A stretch of 6,543 bases of DNA from Holosporales bacterium. GTDB lineage: Bacteria > Pseudomonadota > Alphaproteobacteria > RUG11792. A program made the translations under genes and the position numbers. Below are positions 1-4,704 of the stretch, one piece after another. Below the pieces are notes generated by a model. That model saw only the letters and a list, made by a program, of their open reading frames with translations. It was not told where the DNA came from and did not search any database. Within the stretch, counting starts at the first letter, position 1; each line of letters begins with the position of its first letter. The DNA lies in contig JAIROR010000044.1 in the NCBI GenBank assembly GCA_031257415.1, forward strand, positions 1-6,543, read 5' to 3'.

Positions 1-4
1 TCTC

Positions 5-42
5 ATGAAATCGACCCAGGAGCCGTCTCCGGTCGATTTCAT
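5..42. other. Strong hairpin near left edge
   Basis: Positions 5-16 pair perfectly with 31-42 (12 bp). Inside the loop, GGAG (19-22) can pair with CTCC (27-30) around a four-base loop. No T-run follows on the + strand, so it is not a standard intrinsic terminator by itself. It may be a processing or stabilising hairpin at the 3' end of an upstream transcript, or a palindromic repeat. Two + frames stay open from the left edge to TAA at 58-60 and 74-76, so the end of an upstream gene could overlap it, but too little is visible to call one. Confidence 0.55.
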
Positions 43-53
43 TCCAAATATCC

Positions 54-84
54 ACTTTAAAAGCGAATGCTTTTAAAGTTTTAT
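54..84 (+). terminator. Probable intrinsic terminator of an upstream gene
   Basis: A perfect 11-bp stem (54-64 with 69-79) closes a four-base GAAT loop and is followed directly by TTTTAT. The stem is AT-rich with a GC step at the loop, which is weaker than a textbook terminator. On the opposite strand the stem is not followed by a T-run, so it would act on rightward transcripts entering from beyond the left edge. Confidence 0.5.
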
Positions 85-86
85 CA

Positions 87-253
87 TTAGTATAGTATCT
101 CGAATACTGAAGCCCGAAAAGTTAACAAAGTCTTAATTTTTGGTCGGTTTTGCTGATTATTTTTTGGCGCTGGGTTTGAGGAAGGAAGTCGATCGGAAGC
201 CGTCTTCTGAATCACTTTCAGAGAATCATCGCCCGATTCCAGGATGCATACAC
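87..253 (-). pseudogene. Decayed relative of the small GTG ORF at 4136-4264
   Basis: This lies directly behind a copy of the promoter/leader module that also precedes the 42-residue ORF at 4136-4264. AGGAGG (260-265) sits six bases before GTG (253-251), exactly as in the other copy. From that GTG the frame begins VYASWN (VYRSQN in the other copy) but stops after 11 codons. The neighbouring frame, open down to 87, then reads SLKVIQK and later DRLPSSN, against SLVKSVQK and DHIPSVN in the other copy. A single-base shift would therefore join the two parts. The similarity is short and found by eye. An alternative is a chance 64-codon frame from a TTG at 281. No function can be assigned. Confidence 0.35.
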
Positions 254-373
254 CAATATCCTCCTGGTTAACCCAGCGCAATCTCCAGGAAAAGAGAGTC
301 CGCAGGAACAGGTATCAATAATATTGTAGCATACTTTTTCATTTTTATGCAAGAAAAATTTTTTTGTCCCATG
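249..373 (-). repeat. Promoter/leader module, copy 1
   Basis: About 125 bases match 4259-4382 in the same orientation, roughly 85% identical by hand alignment, with one two-base length difference in a T-run. The conserved part runs from the GTATAC that begins the small ORF, through the Shine-Dalgarno and a leader, to the promoter and a shared CATGGGAC boundary. Read leftward it contains everything needed to start a gene, and homology drops sharply at both ends. Just before AGGAGG lies a small hairpin, CTGG-GTTAA-CCAG. The other copy keeps it as TTGG-TTAA-CCAG with one wobble pair. Confidence 0.8.
323..352 (-). promoter_or_regulatory. Leftward promoter within module copy 1
   Basis: Read leftward, TTGCAT (352-347) is followed after 18 bases by TACAAT (328-323), with TGC directly before it as an extended -10. 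Transcription would start near 316, giving a leader of about 60 bases before the GTG at 253. The same elements and spacing are kept in copy 2 while the intervening leader has drifted more, which argues that the promoter is or was used. Confidence 0.6.
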
Positions 374-388
374 GCGAAGTACTTTTTA

Positions 389-418
389 TTGCGCTGTCTA
401 TTGGAGGTATGCTATAAT
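389..418 (+). promoter_or_regulatory. Promoter of the 451-1311 gene
   Basis: TTGCGC (389-394), an 18-base spacer and a perfect TATAAT (413-418) preceded by TGC (extended -10). The start site would be near 425, leaving a leader of only about 14 to 26 bases depending on the start codon. It is back to back with the leftward promoter at 323-352, so the two would fire divergently. Confidence 0.65.
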
Positions 419-450
419 GTATTAAACGTTTTTTTAACATGTGTGTTTTT

Positions 451-1311
451 ATGAAGAAGATTAATTTATTGCTAGTAACGGCTATTTTGAGTTACGGGAC
501 GTCACTTTGTGCTGCAAGCGATACGGGTGACGTTAAGATGGGCTTCAATGCGCTGCAAAGTGAGGTTCCTAGTCAAGAAGAGTTAGGGAATGACATTATG
601 TCCAGAGCACTGAAAACCTTTGTTATAAAGGATTTGCCAGTATCCTCGTCCAGAGAAACGAATCAGCAGGTATATTCTCGAACCCCGTTTTGGACGCAAT
701 ACGCTGCTTGTTTCGGGAAGAATAAGCAAAAAAGTGATAACAAATTAGATGTAGAATTAGATAGGGCAATTGTTGCTGTACAATCATGTACTCCTTATAC
801 ATATTTTCCAAGTAAACCAGAAAAAAGTAATGTAGAGTATGTAATAAGGACATTGCAAAAATTATTCGAGGAGTTTCAAAATGAAGGATATACGGAGACT
901 CATGGCTTGTTGTTTAGCATTACTTGTTTTTCATTTATTACAGATAAGGCAAAACATGAAGAAGATAAAGTTATATATAATATGATCGGGAGCGCATTGG
1001 AAAGTGAAAGTTGGAAATTGCATCTATATATGATGGAGATTGCTTTAAATGCCTTACAAAGTGTTCGGAAGTGCCCTACTGGACGTTCGACTTCACTTCG
1101 TTGTGATAAGACTTTGGCAAGTGAAATAGATGGTTTGCCTTATGACGATGACTTGAAAAGTAAAACGATTGTTTTTCTAGAGGGAATAGGAATTGCTTTT
1201 GGCGAGTTGCTAAGCGAAAAGAAGATAGATATTAAAGAATTTTGGTCCGAAAACGTAAATTTTTTTACGGCCACGCTTGACAAGCTTGAGAGGAAGAAAT
1301 CTAGTAAATAG
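451..1311 (+). CDS. Unrecognised secreted protein with Sec signal peptide (286 aa)
   Basis: I do not recognise this family. The protein begins with a typical signal peptide: MKK, a hydrophobic stretch to about residue 19, and a likely cleavage near residues 21-22 (LCA-AS or CAA-SD). The mature part, about 265 residues, is charged and looks largely helical. It has five cysteines; two of them flank a short loop (KCPTG...LRCDK), which would suit a disulfide in an exported protein. The tail is lysine-rich. There is no further membrane segment, so it should be periplasmic or released. I chose the ATG at 451 because MKK starts a clean signal peptide; an in-frame ATG at 439 adds four residues and is not excluded. 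Neither ATG has a Shine-Dalgarno. The gene has its own promoter (389-418) and no convincing terminator, and is separated from the next gene by about 400 bases. Confidence 0.8.
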   Translation: MKKINLLLVTAILSYGTSLCAASDTGDVKMGFNALQSEVPSQEELGNDIMSRALKTFVIKDLPVSSSRETNQQVYSRTPFWTQYAACFGKNKQKSDNKLDVELDRAIVAVQSCTPYTYFPSKPEKSNVEYVIRTLQKLFEEFQNEGYTETHGLLFSITCFSFITDKAKHEEDKVIYNMIGSALESESWKLHLYMMEIALNALQSVRKCPTGRSTSLRCDKTLASEIDGLPYDDDLKSKTIVFLEGIGIAFGELLSEKKIDIKEFWSENVNFFTATLDKLERKKSSK

Positions 1312-1316
1312 AATTC

Positions 1317-1348
1317 GAGTTCAAACTGATGTAAAACCAAAATGGTGG
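1317..1348 (+). repeat. 32-base gene-end repeat, copy A
   Basis: This begins six bases after the stop of the 451-1311 gene and matches 2843-2874, just after the stop of the next secreted-protein gene, at 26 of 32 positions without gaps. Most differences are transitions. The best-kept core is AAAATGGTGG. It may be what is left of an older, longer repeat or of a duplicated gene end. Confidence 0.5.
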
Positions 1349-1358
1349 TTGTTGTTGT

Positions 1359-1464
1359 GAACTGAAATATTGTTGATAAGTCGGCATTATTGAACAAATT
1401 TGGGCTGTTGAAAACTTGGCAACAAGTTTTCAACAGACAGCGAGTCATCAACATATTTCAGTTC
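1359..1464. repeat. Nested inverted repeat (MITE-like or long hairpin)
   Basis: The outer arms GAACTGAAATAT...GTTGAT (1359-1377) and ATCAAC...CAGTTC (1447-1464) are complementary over 18 bp with one bulged T. Inside sits a perfect 14-bp hairpin (1405-1418 with 1423-1436) capped by a GCAA tetraloop. The whole element is about 106 bases. No T-run follows the inner hairpin, so it is not a simple terminator. I see no clear target-site duplication, so a MITE origin is only possible. It could also form a structured 3' region for the upstream mRNA. Confidence 0.65.
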
Positions 1465-1652
1465 TAAAGATCCTTGGATGTTGGCTCAAGACATATGGAC
1501 GAATTATATACTCGGGAGTGTTGAATAGTGCTTTGCGTTGGCTGTTTTGCAAAATTCCTATTCTGTTGAATAATTTCTTTTACTATAACTAGAATGTTTT
1601 GTGCGAAACATTTGCTTAGGCACAAATTTGGGCACAAATGATGTGTTTAGCG
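1465..1652. other. Intergenic stretch, no gene seen
   Basis: This lies between the nested inverted repeat and the promoter of the next gene. It holds a weak hairpin (ATGTTT/AAACAT, about 1593-1610) and a short direct repeat, GGCACAAAT, at 1619-1627 and near 1631-1639. The 12-mer ACAAATTTGGGC at 1622-1633 also occurs at 1394-1405 inside the inverted repeat. I see no convincing reading frame or RNA gene here. Confidence 0.4.
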
Positions 1653-1681
1653 TTGCGCTTGGAGCGGAAAAGTGATACAAT
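1653..1681 (+). promoter_or_regulatory. Promoter of the 1714-2820 gene
   Basis: TTGCGC (1653-1658), a 17-base spacer and TACAAT (1676-1681) with TGA directly upstream as an extended -10. The -35 hexamer is the same as that of the promoter at 389-418. Transcription would start near 1688, which rules out the in-frame ATG at 1672 and supports the ATG at 1714. Confidence 0.6.
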
Positions 1682-1713
1682 ACAAGATATGTTTACGTGC
1701 TTGGTGGGGCGTT

Positions 1714-2820
1714 ATGGAATTTGTTGTGAAATCGGTCGTTGGTGTTGTTATTGCTGCGATTGTGATTGTTGTGCCTGCGGTGTCGATGGATTCGAGGCTT
1801 GTTCCGGGAGAGAAGTATGAGGCGAAGTTGCTTGAGTGCGAGGCGAAGCACGTATTGGGAGCCTTTAAGGCTCTTGGAGCTGCTCCAAATTCAGAAGGAA
1901 CAGAGGCAGAGGCTGAATCAAATTTGTATAAGTTGCTCAATGGAGAATCCGGAGTCAGCGAAAACTACGGTCTAAAGGTGAATGATAGACAGTCGCTAGC
2001 TGGTAACGCTGTCGGAGGAGCGAGATTAGGAGATGGAGGACTTGGTGACAATTTCGCTGATGCCGTTCGCGCATCGATTTTCGCCAACGGAGTGTCTCTG
2101 AGAATAACGCTGGACAATATATCGTATTCATCACAGGATGTTGATGTGAAAAAAAATATCAGTCAAAAATTTAATCAGCTATACGTTCAAGGAAGGGCAC
2201 GCCTGATTGCCAAAGGGGTGTATGATGCATTTTTGACAAGGAGTCCAACAAATTTTTCTCCTCTGGCAGGCATATTGCCATCTATTAAAAAAGCCACACC
2301 AACGCTTGCTGATTATAGGACCGAGTTCTATGGGATAGTTGGGGCGCTGAATTATGCAGTTTGCGATTATACAAACGATTCAACGAGCTTCGTGAATAAT
2401 TCATTTGCTCAAGAATTGCGTAGTTTCATGCGTACGGAGCTGATAAATGTGTCTGATATAGCCACAATAGGGAAGCATGAGAGTGATAAAGTTGCCCTTG
2501 ACGTTCAGGAAAACCCCACTCCTTCGAAAGAATCCTGGGATCTTTTTTATGATTTGCTGACAGCAATTGGATGTGGAGCAATTGACGATGCCAGTGATGG
2601 GACGATAGAAGTCACAGCGGCTCGGGCAGCGAAAGAAGATTATTCAGATGTTAAATATAAATTATCAACTATTATTGGGGCAGCAGTAAAAAGAGCTATC
2701 TTGGCAACCAACAATAACTATACAGAAGAGGTAGTCAACAATATAAAATCCAAGATTGCTGGTGATGGAGCGAGTGGAGGGCTATTGAATTACATTCCAA
2801 CCGCCGCTGCTGCTGAGTAA
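1714..2820 (+). CDS. Unrecognised secreted protein with Sec signal peptide (368 aa)
   Basis: I do not recognise this family. The N-terminus is a signal peptide: MEFVVKS, then a very hydrophobic Val/Ile/Ala stretch to about residue 22, with likely cleavage after PAVS (residue 24). The mature protein has a glycine-rich stretch near residues 98-111 (GNAVGGARLGDGGLGDN), several predicted helical blocks, only three cysteines (ECEA, VCDY, GCGA) and an alanine-rich end (PTAAAAE). There is no later membrane segment, so it is probably periplasmic or secreted. The start at 1714 is preceded by a GGTGGGG Shine-Dalgarno-like sequence (1703-1709) and lies downstream of the predicted transcription start. 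A longer in-frame start at 1672 would put charged residues and two tryptophans before the signal peptide. It shares promoter style and a downstream 32-mer with the previous secreted-protein gene, but I see no convincing sequence relationship between the two proteins. Confidence 0.8.
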   Translation: MEFVVKSVVGVVIAAIVIVVPAVSMDSRLVPGEKYEAKLLECEAKHVLGAFKALGAAPNSEGTEAEAESNLYKLLNGESGVSENYGLKVNDRQSLAGNAVGGARLGDGGLGDNFADAVRASIFANGVSLRITLDNISYSSQDVDVKKNISQKFNQLYVQGRARLIAKGVYDAFLTRSPTNFSPLAGILPSIKKATPTLADYRTEFYGIVGALNYAVCDYTNDSTSFVNNSFAQELRSFMRTELINVSDIATIGKHESDKVALDVQENPTPSKESWDLFYDLLTAIGCGAIDDASDGTIEVTAARAAKEDYSDVKYKLSTIIGAAVKRAILATNNNYTEEVVNNIKSKIAGDGASGGLLNYIPTAAAAE

Positions 2821-2842
2821 TTTTTTTATGAAACTGGCAGGT

Positions 2843-2874
2843 GAGCTCAGACAGATGTGAAGCGAAAATGGTGG
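2843..2874 (+). repeat. 32-base gene-end repeat, copy B
   Basis: Matches copy A (1317-1348) at 26 of 32 positions and sits 23 bases after the stop of the 1714-2820 gene. Beyond it, ACAAAT...GGG...AAAACTTGG (2895-2920) weakly resembles 1394-1419 downstream of copy A, so the homology may once have been longer. Confidence 0.5.
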
Positions 2875-2901
2875 GTAGGTCCATGTGTTTTGATACAAAT
2901 C

Positions 2902-2924
2902 GGGTCCCCCTAAAACTTGGACAG
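2902..2924. mobile_element. Possible IS3-family terminal repeat remnant
   Basis: GGGTCCCCCTAAAACTTGG followed by ACAG has the look of many IS3-family insertion sequence ends, where a run of C is followed by AAA and TTGGACA. No transposase reading frame or opposite end is visible in the window, so this would be a solo end. It lies 35 bases upstream of the GspF-like start, in the place where that gene's promoter would be. The match is from memory of the family pattern and could be chance. Confidence 0.3.
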
Positions 2925-2958
2925 AACGCTATCAATCCCCAGTAAAGAGCGCGAACAA

Positions 2959-4116
2959 ATGATATATGAGTATAGAGTTCTAACTGGACAAAATGATGGG
3001 GCGTTCAAGCATGGGCAGTGTTTGGCAAGCAGTCACGAAGAGCTCTTAAAGATCATTGAATATAGGTTTCCAGGCGGTATGCTCGTATCCTATAAAAGGA
3101 AGAAGTTATCATATACGAAGCCTGTGGATGAACTCGCTATTCATTTCTTTCAAAATATATACACGCTCGTTTCAAACAGCATAGATATTATGGATGCGCT
3201 GCGCATAACAGAATCATCCTTCGAAGATGTTCAATGCAAAGCCGTTGTGAACTATCTAGTATACAGAATTTCTAATGGGTCTTCGCTGTGTGTTGCAATG
3301 AAAAGCGCTGCTGTATTTGATGATGTTTGTATCAAAGCCGTTGAAATAGCTGAAAAGACAGCAACTTTGCCGAGGGCCTTTCAATACTGTCTCGAATATA
3401 TAAAAGAAAATTCTGAAAACAAAAAATTAATTAAAAACACGTTGATTTACCCGGCTGTTCTATTGGCGGTTATATTATCGGTAACTTTCGCTTGGATTTT
3501 TTTCATCATACCGAATTTTGCTGAATCATTTATCGATATAGGAATAAAAATACCAACAATTACACGATTCCTTCTTGGATTCAGAAATTTTTGTATTAAT
3601 CACCAAATAGCGACAACATTAATTATAATTGTCATTGCTGTCTGTGCAATATGGCAGAAAAACAGATTATTGAATATGATTCCGATTATAAAAAAGACAA
3701 AAAAGAGCATAGCAAATTTTAGATTTTTTTCCAGTATGAGTCTCATGCTACAGGAGAAAATAAGCTTTATAGAGGCACTGCAAGCATCGGCGAGCGATGA
3801 TAACGCAGAACTGAAAAGTAAAATCAAAACAATTGAATTAATGATAAAGAGCGGTCACAGTATCAGCAAATCGTTCGAACAATCTGGCTGGCTTTCTAAT
3901 ACCGAAAATTCAATAATAAGAGCAGGAGAGGTCGCGGGCAATATGTATGGCGCTTTTAAAATTATCTCCGACAAGATAAAAATGGATACAAAACATTCGA
4001 TCAACAGGGCAACGACAATGCTTCAGCCTGTCGTCACAATTATCATGGGATTGATCCTCATCGTCGTCGTGTGCTCTGTGCTCGTTCCAATCTATGATCA
4101 ACTTGGCAATATGTAA
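2959..4116 (+). CDS. GspF/PilC-family inner-membrane platform protein (type II secretion / type IV pilus)
   Basis: Platform protein of type II secretion and type IV pilus machines: it sits in the inner membrane and links the cytoplasmic ATPase to pilin assembly. The 385-residue length is near the family's usual 400. The start MIYEYRVL is typical. Two T2SSF domains are visible: residues about 55-185, ending in LIYPAVLLAV...IIPNFAESF, a hallmark transition, and about 255-377. Membrane segments fall near 162-185, 216-232 and 354-377; the last, LQPVVTIIMGL...VLVPIYDQL, is the classic C-terminal motif. The second domain keeps the family AGExxGN motif (322-328). In the first domain the matching site reads IAEKTATL (130-137) and has lost the glycines. 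An in-frame TTG at 2917 would add 14 residues that come partly from an IS-like sequence, so I prefer ATG 2959, with AAGAG nine bases upstream. No other secretion gene is nearby, so pilus and type II roles cannot be told apart. Confidence 0.88.
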   Translation: MIYEYRVLTGQNDGAFKHGQCLASSHEELLKIIEYRFPGGMLVSYKRKKLSYTKPVDELAIHFFQNIYTLVSNSIDIMDALRITESSFEDVQCKAVVNYLVYRISNGSSLCVAMKSAAVFDDVCIKAVEIAEKTATLPRAFQYCLEYIKENSENKKLIKNTLIYPAVLLAVILSVTFAWIFFIIPNFAESFIDIGIKIPTITRFLLGFRNFCINHQIATTLIIIVIAVCAIWQKNRLLNMIPIIKKTKKSIANFRFFSSMSLMLQEKISFIEALQASASDDNAELKSKIKTIELMIKSGHSISKSFEQSGWLSNTENSIIRAGEVAGNMYGAFKIISDKIKMDTKHSINRATTMLQPVVTIIMGLILIVVVCSVLVPIYDQLGNM

Positions 4117-4135
4117 ACCAAGTTCCGTGATTGGC

Positions 4136-4264
4136 TTAAGAAACTATTGGAGAAGAAAAAGTAAGATTGACTGATGGTATGTGATCTGACTTCTGGTCTG
4201 ACTTCTGGTCTGACTTCTGGACTGATTTCACAAGGCTTTTTTCATAGTTTTGCGAACGATACAC
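4136..4264 (-). CDS. Small ORF with QKSD tandem repeats (42 aa)
   Basis: Unrecognised short protein. It is supported mainly by its start signals: AGGAGG (4276-4271) lies six bases before a GTG start (4264-4262), behind a well-formed promoter at 4334-4363. The peptide is MYRSQNYEKSLVKSV, then about three QKSD repeats, then HIPSVNLTFSSPIVS. It is hydrophilic, Ser/Lys-rich, and has no signal peptide or membrane segment. The frame is also open upstream of the GTG, to 4402, but that part is the promoter and leader and should not be coding. The stop lies 20 bases from the end of the convergent GspF-like gene. A similar but frameshifted sequence follows the other copy of the module at 87-253. The alternative is a non-coding transcript that carries a good ribosome-binding site by descent. 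Confidence 0.45.
   Translation of the reverse strand: MYRSQNYEKSLVKSVQKSDQKSDQKSDHIPSVNLTFSSPIVS
4186..4221. repeat. 12-base tandem repeat (three units)
   Basis: CTGACTTCTGGT is repeated three times (4186-4197, 4198-4209, 4210-4221, the last unit with one change), then breaks off as CTGATTTC. The unit is a multiple of three, so on the - strand it adds the four residues QKSD each time without breaking the small ORF. There are no spacers, so it is not a CRISPR array. Confidence 0.8.
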
Positions 4265-4382
4265 CAACTCCCTCCTGGTTAACCAAGCAAGCTTTCCAAG
4301 GAAAAAGAGCCCGCAAGAACAGGTATCAATATTATTGTAGCATGCTTTTTTATTTTTATGCAAGAAAAATTTTTGTCCCATG
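4259..4382 (-). repeat. Promoter/leader module, copy 2
   Basis: This is the second copy of the module at 249-373, same orientation, about 85% identical. The best-conserved part is the promoter half (4322-4382); the middle of the leader (about 4284-4312) differs most. The Shine-Dalgarno and the distance to GTG are unchanged. Homology ends within a few bases of the start codon on one side and at CATGGGAC on the other, so the copied unit is essentially a complete start cassette. Confidence 0.8.
4334..4363 (-). promoter_or_regulatory. Leftward promoter within module copy 2
   Basis: Read leftward, TTGCAT (4363-4358), 18 bases, TACAAT (4339-4334), with TGC before the -10. These are the same elements and spacing as in copy 1. 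The predicted start near 4327 gives a leader of about 60 bases to the GTG of the 42-residue ORF. Confidence 0.6.
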
Positions 4383-4619
4383 AAAAAAAACTTTGAAAAC
4401 ACAACCTCGAAACATATGACTCAAACAACGATATTTCTTGCGTATAAAGAAGGTTTCTAAAAATAGTACTCAGAAACCCTCTATACCCAAACACCAAAAG
4501 ATTGCCAAAGAAGGGGCAGGTTGCCGTGGCGATTCCGGATTGGAAAAATCCACAATCTTTCGTTGTTTGGGCATATCTCAAAACGTGTGAACTACCTTAT
4601 TTCTAAGATACGACCCGGA
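4383..4619. other. Intergenic stretch with inverted repeats, no gene seen
   Basis: Positioned between the promoter of the small leftward ORF and the end of the heptad-repeat gene. It holds a 7-bp stem (GGTTTCT 4452-4458 with AGAAACC 4472-4478) and the larger inverted repeat at 4486-4571. Open frames exist on both strands, but none has a start signal or a recognisable protein. It may be the remains of a lost gene or element. Confidence 0.4.
4486..4571. repeat. Inverted repeat with 19-base arms
   Basis: The left arm (4486-4504, starting CCCAAACA and ending AAAGATTG) is complementary to the right arm (4553-4571) at 17 of 19 positions, and pairing can continue outward through TATA/ATAT with a bulge. 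The 48-base interior holds a smaller stem, GGATT/AATCC. It could be a miniature element, or a terminator-like structure in the space that follows the heptad-repeat gene. There is no T-run at either end. Confidence 0.55.
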
Positions 4620-4704
4620 CGCTACTTGGATGGTGGAGAAAAAAAATTACCAGCTACTCGTCATTTTCCTTCTTCTGTCGAGTTGCCAAAAGCTGGGCAA
4701 CCAT
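4620..4704 (-). repeat. Gene-end repeat, copy X (inside the heptad-repeat gene)
   Basis: This covers the last 16 codons and the stop of the heptad-repeat gene plus about 34 bases downstream. It is nearly identical to 5011-5094: three substitutions and one A-run length difference over about 85 bases. The high identity points to a recent duplication or conversion. Confidence 0.85.
4639..4696 (-). terminator. Possible intrinsic terminator overlapping the stop codon
   Basis: Read leftward, CCAGCT (4696-4691) pairs with AGCTGG (4655-4650), and inside it ACTCG (4683-4679) pairs with CGAGT (4660-4656). This is followed by TAA and a run of eight T (4646-4639). The stem includes the TAG stop and has a long loop, so it is a weak but plausible terminator. 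The same structure is present in the second copy at 5030-5086. Confidence 0.35.

Noticed and set aside
1..86. 3' end of a protein gene at the left edge
   Set aside because: Two frames are open into this region, but they are short, overlap hairpins and give no recognisable protein.
1405..1436. Intrinsic terminator after the first secreted-protein gene
   Set aside because: The stem is perfect, but no T-run follows on either strand and it is nested in a larger inverted repeat.
1140..1454. 104-codon frame on the - strand
   Set aside because: It overlaps the end of the 451-1311 gene and runs through the inverted repeat; no ribosome-binding site and a low-complexity Leu/Phe/Ser/Thr sequence.
1647..1940. 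97-codon frame on the - strand
   Set aside because: It is antisense to the start of the 1714-2820 gene, crosses that gene's promoter, has no start signals, and its composition mirrors the coding strand.
2917..2958. Longer GspF start at TTG 2917
   Set aside because: The extra 14 residues come partly from the IS-like sequence, and the family normally begins at the MIYEYR-type sequence.
4186..4221. CRISPR-like array
   Set aside because: Units of 12 bases follow each other with no spacers.
4279..4581. 100-codon - strand frame across the gap and module copy 2
   Set aside because: It runs through the inverted repeat and the promoter of the small ORF, has no start signals, and is not kept in module copy 1.
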